From Rikenella microfusus DSM 15922 (GTDB lineage: Bacteria; Bacteroidota; Bacteroidia; Bacteroidales; Rikenellaceae), in contig NZ_KE386488.1 in NCBI RefSeq assembly GCF_000427365.1, forward strand, positions 868,001-932,000: DNA of 64,000 nt, written 5' to 3'. Position numbers and translations under genes: made by a program. Shown here one piece after another: positions 8,377 through 17,042 of the stretch. How positions within the stretch are numbered: the first letter of the stretch is position 1; every line of letters starts with the position of its first letter. The notes beneath the pieces were generated by a model. The model was not told the origin of the DNA and searched no databases. It was given only the letters and a program-made list of their open reading frames with translations.

Positions 8377-11304
8377 ATGAAACGAATTTTAGGATTATTT
8401 GTTCTGTCGGTGCTTTCGGCAGCCGCTCAGGCCGCGCCGATCACCCTGAAAGGGAAAGTCGTCGGAGGCGACGACGGCCAGCCCATCGCAGGCGCCTACG
8501 TCATTATCAACGCCTCCGAGCCGGACGCCGCCAAAAGGACCAGCCTGACCGGAACAGGCGGGACATTCCAGGTCACCAGCCAGGAGAAAAGCACCGACAT
8601 TACGATCTCTTTCATCGGATATAAGAATTTTCACCGCGCCATCAGTCCGGCCTCCGGCAACACCGTCGATCTGGGGACGATCCGGATGCAGCCGGAAGCG
8701 CAGGTAACCGAAGAGGTGCAGGTAATAGCCAAAGCCCCGATCGCCACCGTGAAAGGCGACACGCTGCAATACAACGCATCGGCATTCAAGACCAATCCCG
8801 ACGCCACCAGCGAAGACCTCCTCAAGAAAATGCCCGGCGTGACCACCAACGACGACGGCGCCGTGGAAGTGCACGGCGAGACCCTCGGAAAAGTCTATGT
8901 GGACGGGAAGGAATTTTTCGCCGACGACCCCGCCGTAGCCCTGAAAACACTGCCGGCCGACGTAATCGCCGGCATTCAGGTGTTCGACGACAAGAGCGAC
9001 GAATCGAAATTCTCCGGTTTCGACGACGGCGAACGGATCAAAGCCATCAATATCGTCACCAAAAGCGGCGTAAGTACCAGCACTTTCGGGAAAGTGTACG
9101 GCGGTTACGGTACCGACCACCGGTACTCCGCGGGAGCCGCCGCCAATATGTTCAACGCCAACCAGCGTTGGACCGTGCTCGCCTCGCGCAACAACGTCAA
9201 TAACCAGGGCTTCACCCTGAACGACATAGCCAGCGCCATGACCGGCCGGCGCGGCGGCATGGGCGGCGGCATCGACGCCAGCCAGTTCACCACCAACGTG
9301 CGCGGGGGCATCCAGACCACCACGATGGCCGGCCTCAACTATCAGGGCGAATTCGAAAAAGTGAAAATCAACGGCAGCTACTTTTTCAACAACGTGAACG
9401 CCGATATCTGGCGCATCACCAGCCAGGACTACCAGACCGAAGGCAAACGGCAGGACTACGACACGACCGCCACCCGCGGATACAACTACCAGCACCGGCT
9501 CAACATGCGTCTCGAATGGAACCCGAACGAAACCAACCGGATATTCTTCATGCCCCGCGTGACCTATTCGACCAACCACGGTTCCAGCACCAACGCCTCC
9601 CGGACCATGCTCAACGCCCTGCTGAGCAACACGGCCGCCAACCGCTACGCCACCCAGCTGGGGACTTACGACGCTTCGGCCAACCTCTGGTGGATGCACC
9701 GTTTCGGGAAAGCCGGGCGCACGCTCTCCGTCGGCGGCTCGGGCGGAGGCAGCAACGGCTGGGGCGAACGTTCGCAATTGTCGGAATACGGTTCGCTGGC
9801 CGACGAAGACGCCGCCCTCAGCGCCCTGCTGACCAAAGCCGACGGGCTGGCTTATACCACCCTGAACCAGATCGGTACGCTCGATGCCCCCGGGTTCGAC
9901 GTTTCGGGCCGGATCAGCTATTCCGAGCCGCTGTCGCAATCCTCGCGGTTGCAGTTCAGCTACCGGATCGCTTACGACAAGACCGACTCGCACAAATACA
10001 GCTATAACCTGACCGAAGAGCTGGAGACGCTGGATGCCGTCCGCGACCTGGTGAGCGAACTCGGTCTGGATCCCGACCCTACCACCTCCAACCTGTTCGC
10101 CCGCAACCAGACCCGGCAGACCGGAACCGTCGGCTACAACTGGGTCAAGGGCGAGACTTTCCGTCTGAACGCCTCGGTCGGCTACCAGCACTCGCGGCTC
10201 AACGACGACGAGACTTTCCCCAAGGAGCTGACCAGCGATTACGCCTTCAATGCCTGGCTGCCCCGCCTGCGGTTCGAATACAACCCCGGCAAGATGCAGC
10301 ACCTGCGGTTCGAATACCGCCGCACGACCTCGACCCCGTCGGTGAACCAGCTCCAGGACCTGCTCGACATCAGCGACCCGCTGAACGTCTCGCAGGGGAA
10401 CCCCGGATTGAAGCAGAGTTACACCGACCGTCTGGAACTGCACTATAACCTGGCCAACCCCGAAAAATCCAACTACTTCCACGTATTCGCACGGGCCAGC
10501 TTCACGCAGGACTACATCGCCACCCACCGCGAAACGCTGACCGAAGACCGGGTGATCCAGGGGACGACGCTCGTCAAAGGGGCGCAGTTATCGACGCCGG
10601 TCAATCTGGACGGTTATATCAGCGCCAACCTCTTCTCGATGTACGGATTCGCCATCAACCCGATACGCAGCAACCTCAACCTCGGGCTGATGTACATGTA
10701 CGCGCGCACCCCCTCCATGGAAGACAACGTGCAGTACATGTCGAACAGCAACCGGTTGGGGCTGAATCTGTCGCTGACGAGCAACATCTCGGAAAACGTC
10801 GATTTCACCATCGCCTACCGTCCGGGGCTGACCTTCACCACCAGCCAGCAGAAAGACCGGCAGACCCAACAGATGAGCCGGCAATTCGACCGTTACGTAC
10901 GCAGCGACCTGTCGGCTTTCCTGAACGTGTACCTGTGGAAAGGGCTGTTCGTCAATATGGACGCCTCGTGGCGCAACTCGTTCGGGACGCAGTCGTCTTA
11001 CAGCCAGCATTTCGCGTTGCTGAATGCCGGCATCGGGTACAAATTCCTCAAATACCGCCAGGCCGAAGTCCGCGTTTCCGGTTACGACCTGCTGAACCAG
11101 AACCGGGCATTCTGGCAAACGAGCAACGCGACCTATACGCAGACCACGCTGTCCAACGTACTGAAACGCTATTTCATGGTCAGCCTGACCTATAAGTTCG
11201 ACACCCGGAAGGGCCGGTCGGCCGAAAACTACGGCACCGAAGACCGCGGGCCGTTCGGAGGACACGGAGGTCCTCGCCCGGGCGGGCCGGGTCCCCGGAG
11301 ATAG
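8377..11304 (+). CDS. outer-membrane TonB-dependent-receptor-like beta-barrel protein
   Basis: A 975-residue exported protein. A signal peptide (MKRILGLFVLSVLSAAAQA) is followed by a carboxypeptidase-regulatory-like Ig domain (about 22-105, ITLKGKVVGGDDGQPIAGA), a plug-like region (GDTLQYNASAFKTNPDATS, LLKKMPGV, VYVDGKEFFADDPAVALK), then a long beta-barrel rich in alternating aromatic strands. The C-terminus is a Gly/Pro/Arg-rich tail. It belongs to the outer-membrane beta-barrel family common in Bacteroidetes. No SusD-like partner is adjacent, so substrate is unknown. The start at 8377 is preferred over the frame opening at 8356 because the signal peptide begins there. Confidence 0.85.
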   Translation: MKRILGLFVLSVLSAAAQAAPITLKGKVVGGDDGQPIAGAYVIINASEPDAAKRTSLTGTGGTFQVTSQEKSTDITISFIGYKNFHRAISPASGNTVDLGTIRMQPEAQVTEEVQVIAKAPIATVKGDTLQYNASAFKTNPDATSEDLLKKMPGVTTNDDGAVEVHGETLGKVYVDGKEFFADDPAVALKTLPADVIAGIQVFDDKSDESKFSGFDDGERIKAINIVTKSGVSTSTFGKVYGGYGTDHRYSAGAAANMFNANQRWTVLASRNNVNNQGFTLNDIASAMTGRRGGMGGGIDASQFTTNVRGGIQTTTMAGLNYQGEFEKVKINGSYFFNNVNADIWRITSQDYQTEGKRQDYDTTATRGYNYQHRLNMRLEWNPNETNRIFFMPRVTYSTNHGSSTNASRTMLNALLSNTAANRYATQLGTYDASANLWWMHRFGKAGRTLSVGGSGGGSNGWGERSQLSEYGSLADEDAALSALLTKADGLAYTTLNQIGTLDAPGFDVSGRISYSEPLSQSSRLQFSYRIAYDKTDSHKYSYNLTEELETLDAVRDLVSELGLDPDPTTSNLFARNQTRQTGTVGYNWVKGETFRLNASVGYQHSRLNDDETFPKELTSDYAFNAWLPRLRFEYNPGKMQHLRFEYRRTTSTPSVNQLQDLLDISDPLNVSQGNPGLKQSYTDRLELHYNLANPEKSNYFHVFARASFTQDYIATHRETLTEDRVIQGTTLVKGAQLSTPVNLDGYISANLFSMYGFAINPIRSNLNLGLMYMYARTPSMEDNVQYMSNSNRLGLNLSLTSNISENVDFTIAYRPGLTFTTSQQKDRQTQQMSRQFDRYVRSDLSAFLNVYLWKGLFVNMDASWRNSFGTQSSYSQHFALLNAGIGYKFLKYRQAEVRVSGYDLLNQNRAFWQTSNATYTQTTLSNVLKRYFMVSLTYKFDTRKGRSAENYGTEDRGPFGGHGGPRPGGPGPRR

Positions 11305-11343
11305 CCGGTCGGCACGACGAACGGGAATCCCGGAACCACCGAA

Positions 11344-11376
11344 AAAAGCGGTGCGGAAAATTTCCGCGCCGCTTTT
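11344..11376. terminator. terminator after the barrel gene
   Basis: Stem AAAGCGGTGCGGAAA / TTTCCGCGCCGCTTT with one bulge, followed by a T-run. The promoter of the next gene overlaps its right edge. Confidence 0.75.
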
Positions 11377-11384
11377 TATCTTTG
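11377..11384 (+). promoter_or_regulatory. -7 box of DUF1847 gene
   Basis: TATCTTTG, a perfect TAnnTTTG, 21 bp before the ATG at 11406 and fused to the preceding terminator's T-run. Confidence 0.6.
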
Positions 11385-11405
11385 AGGCAACCAAAACGGT
11401 TTGCC

Positions 11406-12074
11406 ATGAACGAAAACGAAACGACGCCCCCCGCCGAAAAACGGGACACCCCTACCTGTGTGGACTGCGGGACGCAGAACTGTAAAATCAAGACGAGCGT
11501 TTATCCCGGATTCTGCCTGACGACCCGCCTGCCCGAAACCGACCGGCAATGGGCCGCAGAGCGGTACGACGAAGGCCGGAACCGCGAAATCATGCGGGCC
11601 GCGGCCGAAGTGGAATACGAAGGGTACGGCCGGTGGACGCGCGTACAGGAAATTATGGAGTTCGCCCGCAAAACCGGCGCCCGGAGAATCGGCATCGCCA
11701 ACTGCGTCGGGCTGGTGAACGAAGCCCGCATCTTTGCCCGTATCCTGCGTGCGAACGGATTCGAGGTCTATTCCGTCGTCTGCAAAGTGGCCGGGCAGCC
11801 GAAAACGTCGATGGGCATCCCGGCCGAATGCGAAACCATCGGGGCGGCCATGTGCAACCCGATTCTCCAGGCCCGCCTGCTGAACGAAGCGCACACCGAC
11901 CTGAATGTAGTGATCGGGCTTTGCGTCGGCCACGACAGCCTGTTCTACAAATATGCCGACGCCTGCACGACGACGCTGGTGACCAAAGACAGGGTAACGG
12001 GCCACAATCCCGTGGCCGTGCTCTATACCGCCGGCTCGTATTACAAAAAGAAACTCGAACCCGGAGAGAAGTAA
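11406..12074 (+). CDS. DUF1847 family Cys-rich protein
   Basis: A 222-residue cytoplasmic protein. The N-terminus has a CVDCGTQNC cluster and a fourth Cys in PGFC, as expected for a bound metal or Fe-S cluster. The rest is an alpha/beta domain with conserved Cys residues (ANCVGLVNEAR, VCKVAG, GAAMCNP, GLCVGHDSLFYKY). It matches the uncharacterised DUF1847 metal-binding family, and no enzymatic function is established for it. It has its own promoter and is followed 68 bp later by nadA, which has a separate promoter. A role in redox or metal metabolism is inference. Confidence 0.8.
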   Translation: MNENETTPPAEKRDTPTCVDCGTQNCKIKTSVYPGFCLTTRLPETDRQWAAERYDEGRNREIMRAAAEVEYEGYGRWTRVQEIMEFARKTGARRIGIANCVGLVNEARIFARILRANGFEVYSVVCKVAGQPKTSMGIPAECETIGAAMCNPILQARLLNEAHTDLNVVIGLCVGHDSLFYKYADACTTTLVTKDRVTGHNPVAVLYTAGSYYKKKLEPGEK

Positions 12075-12127
12075 AACCGCCGGCGACCGAACTTTCCGGG
12101 AAAATCCGGAATCCCGATTTTATCGCG

Positions 12128-12135
12128 TATCTTTG
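12128..12135 (+). promoter_or_regulatory. -7 box of nadA
   Basis: TATCTTTG ends only 7 nt before the first possible ATG (12143), so the transcript should be leaderless or nearly so. Confidence 0.6.
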
Positions 12136-12142
12136 CCGTATC

Positions 12143-13090
12143 ATGATGGCACTGAAAGAGAAAATCGAAGCGCTCAAGCGCGAACGCAACGCAGTCATAC
12201 TGGCGCACTACTATACCGAGGGCGACGTACAGGACGTAGCCGATTTCGTGGGCGACAGCCTCGCCCTGTCGCAGAAAGCCGCCACGACCGACGCGGAGGT
12301 CATCCTGTTCGCCGGCGTGCATTTCATGGGCGAGACGGCCAAAATCCTCTCGCCGCGGAAAACGGTGTTGATGCCGGACATGGAGGCCGGCTGTTCGCTG
12401 GCCGATTCGTGCCGGGCCGAAGATTTCGCGGCCTTTATCGCGGCCCATCCCGGCCGCACGGTTATCTCCTACGTCAATACCACGGCGGAGGTCAAGGCGC
12501 TGACGGATATCGTCTGCACCAGCAGCAACGCCGTGCAGATCGTACAGTCGCTGCCCGAAAACGAACCGGTCATTTTCGGGCCGGACCGGAATCTGGGCAA
12601 CTACATCAAGAATATCACCGGCCGGCAAAACATGCTGATCTGGGACGGGGCGTGCCACGTGCACGAGGAGTTTTCGCTCGAAAAGATACTGGAACTGAAA
12701 AAAGAGTATCCGGCGGCCAAAGTGCTGACCCATCCGGAGTGCAAACGGCCGATCGTTCTGGTGTCGGATTATGTCGGTTCGACGGCGGGATTGCTCAAAT
12801 TCGCCGTGGAAGATACTTCGACCGACACCTATATCGTGGTGACGGAGCCGGGAGTGCTGCACCAGATGAAAAAAGCGGCTCCGGGCAAAACGTTCATCCC
12901 GGCTCCGCCGATGGATTCGACGTGCGGTTGCAACAATTGCAGTTTCATGAAACTGGTCACGCTCCGGAAAATGGCGGACGCGCTGGAACGCATGCAGCCG
13001 GAGATCGTCATTCCGGAAACGACGCGTGCCGCAGCGGAGAAATCGATCCGGCGGATGCTGGAAATCTCAAAAAGAATGGGGTTGATCTAA
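12143..13090 (+). CDS. nadA: quinolinate synthase A
   Basis: NadA condenses iminoaspartate with dihydroxyacetone phosphate to quinolinate for NAD synthesis, using a 4Fe-4S cluster. The 315-residue protein has AHYYTEGDVQDVADFVGDS, HFMGETAKIL, DMEAGCSLADSC, VCTSSNAVQIV, THPECKRP and the C-terminal CGCNNC cluster; the three ligand cysteines are present. Two adjacent ATGs (12143, 12146) are possible starts, and the -7 box leaves almost no leader. nadB and nadC are not nearby, unlike the usual nadABC clusters. Confidence 0.96.
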   Translation: MMALKEKIEALKRERNAVILAHYYTEGDVQDVADFVGDSLALSQKAATTDAEVILFAGVHFMGETAKILSPRKTVLMPDMEAGCSLADSCRAEDFAAFIAAHPGRTVISYVNTTAEVKALTDIVCTSSNAVQIVQSLPENEPVIFGPDRNLGNYIKNITGRQNMLIWDGACHVHEEFSLEKILELKKEYPAAKVLTHPECKRPIVLVSDYVGSTAGLLKFAVEDTSTDTYIVVTEPGVLHQMKKAAPGKTFIPAPPMDSTCGCNNCSFMKLVTLRKMADALERMQPEIVIPETTRAAAEKSIRRMLEISKRMGLI

Positions 13091-13234
13091 TATTTACACC
13101 ATAGGGGAAACAGTTCCGGGGGATCCTATTTCGACCCGGAGCCGGACAGTTTCCAGCCGTCGGGACAACACATTCCGAGCACGGATATAGTACAAAATGG
13201 TCTATAAACGCCTGATTTAACGCCAGGAAAAATT

Positions 13235-14146
13235 ATGATTCTGTTTAAGACAGGTACGGACAACGCATTGACAGTCGTAAACGAAAAACCGTTCAGACTG
13301 GAACGCGATATGCAGAAAATTTTCGAACGGAACCTACCCGTCATTATGGGCTTGGAGCTGGTCAAGTCGGAATGTTCGATTAAAAATAAACGTATCGACA
13401 CACTGGCTTACGATCCCCAAAGCAATGCTTTCGTGATTATCGAATATAAACGCAACCGGAATATCAGCGTTTTCGATCAAGGGATAACGTACCTGAATTT
13501 AATGCTTCAATATAAGGAGGTTTTCCTGGTCGAATATAACGAATCGTTGGGGCGCAATTTGAAACGCTCCGATGTCGATTGGTCCCAAACGCGCGTCGTA
13601 TTCGTTTCGACCGACTTTACCGAGAACCAGATCGAAGCGACCAATTTCAGGGATTTGTCCATCGAATTGTGGCAGGTCAAACGATACGAAAACGGAACAA
13701 TGGCCGTTATCCCAATCAAAAAAAGCCATACGGCTGAAAGTATCGGGCAATTGGCCGGTAAAAACGATTCGGCGATTAGAACGGTGGCCGAAGAAATCAA
13801 AACTTATACGGAATCGGATCTGCTACAGGGAAAACCGGATGAGACTGCCGAACTTTACGAACGCTTCAAGGGGGCGATATTGAATCTGACCGACGATATC
13901 GAGGTGAAACCGCTGAAATTCTGGGTATCGTTCAAGAAAGACGGACACAATATTGCAAGTATCGAAGTGCAGCAACGGAATCTTAAATTATTTATCAATG
14001 TCAAGAGCGGAAAACTCGATGATCCGAAAAGATTGGCCCGCGACGTTGCCACAATCGGACATTTTGGGTCGGGAGATTATGAAATCAAGGTCGCGGACGA
14101 CCGGAATCTGGAGTATATCATGAGTCTGGTGAAACAGGCGATCTGA
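13235..14146 (+). CDS. DUF5655-type protein with N-terminal PD-(D/E)xK nuclease-like domain
   Basis: A 303-residue cytoplasmic protein. The N-terminal half has a nuclease-like signature: Asp55 in RIDTLAYD, then Glu70 and Lys72 in FVIIEYKRN, the order seen in the NucS/DUF91 nuclease fold. The C-terminal part (about 185-300) resembles the DUF5655 domain (KFWVSFKKDG, GDYEIKVADDRNLEYI). The gene is visibly AT-richer than its neighbours and uses many AAA, AAT and ATT codons, which suggests transfer. It stands alone, ends in a strong terminator, and has no restriction or defence partner next to it. A role in DNA cleavage or repair is inference. Confidence 0.78.
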   Translation: MILFKTGTDNALTVVNEKPFRLERDMQKIFERNLPVIMGLELVKSECSIKNKRIDTLAYDPQSNAFVIIEYKRNRNISVFDQGITYLNLMLQYKEVFLVEYNESLGRNLKRSDVDWSQTRVVFVSTDFTENQIEATNFRDLSIELWQVKRYENGTMAVIPIKKSHTAESIGQLAGKNDSAIRTVAEEIKTYTESDLLQGKPDETAELYERFKGAILNLTDDIEVKPLKFWVSFKKDGHNIASIEVQQRNLKLFINVKSGKLDDPKRLARDVATIGHFGSGDYEIKVADDRNLEYIMSLVKQAI

Positions 14147-14186
14147 CCGCTGAAAGTTCCGAAAAACGACGGTGAATCAATGAAAG

Positions 14187-14231
14187 AACGCTCCGTACGG
14201 ATGATCGACGATCATCCGTACGGAGCGTTTT
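14187..14231 (+). terminator. terminator after the DUF5655 gene
   Basis: 19-bp perfect stem (14187-14205 with 14211-14229; core CTCCGTACGGATGAT) followed by TTTT. It also serves the convergent U32 gene. Confidence 0.85.
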
Positions 14232-14273
14232 GCATTTCGTGCAGGTCCGTACTACGGGAACTCCGCATGACAT

Positions 14274-15527
14274 CTATTTCCGCGGCACCTCCACCAGTTT
14301 GAACACCTTGTCGCCCCGGTGGACGGGTTCCGGCATTTTGACCGAACATTTCACGCCCTGCGGCGCCAGCTCCGTCGGTTTCAGATCGACCCGTATCTCG
14401 TCCGGCGTAAACTCCAGCGCCCCGGTGGTGGCCCCCAGAAACAGCAGCTTTTCGCCCAGCGCCAGCGGCACCGCCTCGACCGATACCTCCGCCACGCCTA
14501 TCCGGGCGAAATAGTTCGTCACCTTGCCGACCATCACTTTTTTGACCGTCGCGGCCGAACCGTAATGTTCCGACCACTCGCCGAGCCGCTGCCCCAGGTA
14601 ATAACCGTTCCAGAAATCACGGTTGAATACCGTCCGCAGCCGCTCTTTCAGGGCCGCGGCCAACTCGCGCGTAAAGCGTCCTTCGGCGACGGCCCGCACC
14701 CCTTCCTTGTAACATTCGCACACCCGGCGCACATACTCTCCCGAACGCGCCCGGCCCTCGATTTTCAGCACGCGCACCCCGGCCTCCAGCATCTTATCCA
14801 GAAATTCGATGGTGCAAAGGTCTTTCGGCGACATGATATGTTCGTTTTCGACCACCAGCTGCATCCCCGTCTCGACGTCCTCCACGCGGTAGGAACGACG
14901 GCACAACTGGCGGCACTCGCCCCGGTTGGCCGACTTCCAGGCTTCGTGGAGACTCAGATAACATTTCCCGGAGGTAGCCATGCAGAGCGCGCCGTGCGCG
15001 AACATCTCGATCCGTACCGGTTCGCCTTTTGGCCCGCGGATATCGCGTTCGGCGATCTGTTCATGGATATGCCGGACCTTTTCGAGGGTCAGTTCCCGCG
15101 CCAGCACCACCACGTCAGCATATCGCGCGTAGAAGGCCACCGCCTCGGTATTGCTGATGTTGAGCTGGGTCGAGATATGCACCTCCATCCCCTGTTCCCG
15201 GGCGTAATCCATCGCCGCCTGGTCGGCTATGATCACCGCGTCCACCCCTTCGAGTTTCGCACGGTCGATCACCTGCCGCATATAGGGGATATCTTCGTCG
15301 AAGAGTACCGTATTGAGGGTCAGGTAGGTCTTGATTCCGTGTTCCCGGCAAACGGCGACGATGCGGGCCAGGTCGTCGAGCGAAAAATTCACGCTCGACC
15401 CGGCCCGCATATTGAGACCCTGCACGCCGAAATAAACGGAATCGGCGCCGCCCTGAATGGCGCCTTGCAACGATTCCCACGACCCGACGGGGCACATCAC
15501 TTCGATTTCGGTAGGTTGTATCATCAT
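14274..15527 (-). CDS. U32 peptidase family protein, TrhP-like tRNA hydroxylation factor
   Basis: A 417-residue U32 family protein. The TIM-barrel half carries ELMCPVGSWE-type sequence, GADSVYFGVQGLNMRAG and NTEAVAFYARYADVVVLAREL. The signature region around residues 170-205 (FAHGALCMATSGKCYLS, NRGECRQLCRR) provides the Cys ligands proposed for an Fe-S cluster in this family. The closest characterised relatives by length and layout are TrhP/YegQ, which makes 5-hydroxyuridine in tRNA; RlhA is longer. The start at 15527 is chosen where homology begins; the frame extends upstream without recognisable sequence. It lies downstream of rpiB on the same strand. Confidence 0.85.
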   Translation of the reverse strand: MMIQPTEIEVMCPVGSWESLQGAIQGGADSVYFGVQGLNMRAGSSVNFSLDDLARIVAVCREHGIKTYLTLNTVLFDEDIPYMRQVIDRAKLEGVDAVIIADQAAMDYAREQGMEVHISTQLNISNTEAVAFYARYADVVVLARELTLEKVRHIHEQIAERDIRGPKGEPVRIEMFAHGALCMATSGKCYLSLHEAWKSANRGECRQLCRRSYRVEDVETGMQLVVENEHIMSPKDLCTIEFLDKMLEAGVRVLKIEGRARSGEYVRRVCECYKEGVRAVAEGRFTRELAAALKERLRTVFNRDFWNGYYLGQRLGEWSEHYGSAATVKKVMVGKVTNYFARIGVAEVSVEAVPLALGEKLLFLGATTGALEFTPDEIRVDLKPTELAPQGVKCSVKMPEPVHRGDKVFKLVEVPRK

Positions 15528-15701
15528 GGTATTCGTTCTGAGAATCGGCCGGGTGCCGCGCGGGAATACCCGTAACGTCCGGCCTGAATCCGGTGAAACA
15601 GGACAGCCCGAAGCCGTTTCCGGCAGCGGGCTGCTTGCTGTAAGAAAACCGGTCTGCCTGGACTTTCGTTGTCCCGGCACGGCTTTCGGCGGTCGGAAAG
15701 C

Positions 15702-16139
15702 CTACAAGTCGATCATCTCCACGCGCCGCCGGTGCCGGCCGCCTTCGAACTCGGCTTCGAAGAAGGCGTCGAGAATCGCCGCCGCCTGCTCCTCGCTAAG
15801 AAAACGCGCGGGCAGCGAACAAACATTGGCGTCGTTGTGCTGCCGGGCCAATGCCGCGATTTCGGGACACCAGCAGACGGCGGCCCGCACTTTCGGATGT
15901 TTGTTCAGCGCCATGCTGATCCCGTTGGCGCTCCCGCAGAGCGACACGCCGAGGTCGCACCGTCCTTCGGCCACTTCGCGGCCCAAGGCATGCGCATAGA
16001 CGGGATAATCCACGCTCTCTTCGCTTCGGGTACCGAGGTCGTTCACGGCGTAGCCTTTGGCAAGCAGGTATCCGGCGACGAACTCTTTCATACGGTATCC
16101 GGCATGGTCGCTGGCGATGGCGACGTTAAAGGTTTTCAT
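15702..16139 (-). CDS. rpiB: ribose 5-phosphate isomerase B
   Basis: RpiB interconverts ribose 5-phosphate and ribulose 5-phosphate in the pentose phosphate pathway. The 145-residue protein shows ASDHAGY (residues 9-15), the catalytic cysteine Cys68 in GVSLCGSANGISMALNK, and the C-terminal GGRHRRRVEMI phosphate-binding arginines. A TAACTTTG box (minus strand) lies about 28 nt upstream of the ATG at 16139. U32 follows on the same strand after a 174-bp GC-rich gap containing inverted repeats (AGCCCG/CGGGCT). Confidence 0.95.
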   Translation of the reverse strand: MKTFNVAIASDHAGYRMKEFVAGYLLAKGYAVNDLGTRSEESVDYPVYAHALGREVAEGRCDLGVSLCGSANGISMALNKHPKVRAAVCWCPEIAALARQHNDANVCSLPARFLSEEQAAAILDAFFEAEFEGGRHRRRVEMIDL

Positions 16140-16166
16140 AGGGGTACGGTTTGTTTTTAACGCCGC

Positions 16167-16174
16167 CAAAGTTA
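16167..16174 (-). promoter_or_regulatory. -7 box of rpiB
   Basis: CAAAGTTA on plus, TAACTTTG on minus, 28 nt upstream of the rpiB start and abutting the stop of the preceding gene. Confidence 0.55.
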
Positions 16175-16177
16175 CGA

Positions 16178-16702
16178 TTATTTTGCGGGATTGCCGACGC
16201 TGACAGCTACTTCGGGCGCCTGTCCTTCCTGGAAATAGTAGGTGCCGGAAACTTTTTCGTATGTGTACGGCACGAACTGCATCACTTGCAGGGAGACGAA
16301 ACGGTCGTCTTTGGAACGCTGTACGTCGAGGCGGACGGGACCGCTTTCTTTACGCCGCGCGTCGCGGATTTCGTCGAATTTGCCTTGTTCGATCAGTTTG
16401 ACGAGTTCGTCGCCGGAAAGGGCTTCGAAATAGATGCTGTAACTTTTCACAGGACTTTTGGTGGGCAGATAGATGGTCTCTTTCCCACCGAAACAAAGTT
16501 TGAGCACGCCGACGATCATGGCGGCGAAACCGCCTACGGTGCAAACCATATAAAGCGACGAGGTGGTGTCGGACAAAATGGTCGAAATGAAATAAAGACC
16601 GGCTCCGATTATGATCAATCCGATCCCCGCAACTACGGATTTGCTGCTTTTGCGTTTGGCGATCTGCGATTCGATGGATGTTGTATTTGCTTGTGCTGAC
16701 AT
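16178..16702 (-). CDS. two-transmembrane-helix hypothetical protein
   Basis: A 174-residue protein I do not recognise. After a short Lys/Arg/Ser-rich cytoplasmic N-terminus there are two hydrophobic helices (about 23-43 and 49-70: VVAGIGLIIIGAGLYFIS, MVCTVGGFAAMIVGVL). A soluble alpha/beta domain follows (YLPTKSPVKSYSIYFEALSG, FVSLQVMQFVPYTYEKVSG). The soluble part may face the cytoplasm. Repeat element A2 lies directly upstream, ending 20 nt before this ATG. The gene ends just ahead of the rpiB promoter. Confidence 0.75.
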   Translation of the reverse strand: MSAQANTTSIESQIAKRKSSKSVVAGIGLIIIGAGLYFISTILSDTTSSLYMVCTVGGFAAMIVGVLKLCFGGKETIYLPTKSPVKSYSIYFEALSGDELVKLIEQGKFDEIRDARRKESGPVRLDVQRSKDDRFVSLQVMQFVPYTYEKVSGTYYFQEGQAPEVAVSVGNPAK

Positions 16703-16722
16703 GATATTTCGTGATTTTTAAT

Positions 16723-17042
16723 GGTTCGATTATCCGCTCTTTCAGGTTTGAGGGGATTGTTCTTTCTTTGAAAAGAAAGAACCAAAGAAACTTTCGAGCA
16801 GGTTTGCGGCGCCTCAGTTTGTCAGAAGCCTTTTCTTGGTGGACTTCTTTATTCTGTAACGGATAGGGGGCATCGGGTAACGACATGAATAGCCCCCTAT
16901 CCGTTACAGAACAAGCTCATTAAAGAATAGGTCATCCGATAGGCTCAGGAGATGCGAAGCATCTCAAAAAGTTTTTCTGGTTCTCTTTGTTCACAAAGAG
17001 AACAGTTCACGCAAACCCAAACAATACGATAATCGAACGATT
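16723..17042. repeat. intercistronic palindromic element A2
   Basis: About 320 bp. Arms are GGTTCGATTATCCG and CGATAATCGAACGATT. Internal hairpins: GTTCTTTCTTTG/AAAGAAAGAAC, a 19-bp central stem (16852-16870 with 16893-16911; TTCTGTAACGGATAGGGGG side), GAGATGCGAAGCATCTC and GTTCTCTTTGTTCACAAAGAGAAC. The stop codon of the 17042-17500 gene touches its right end. Its left end is 20 nt before the next start. Confidence 0.9.
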
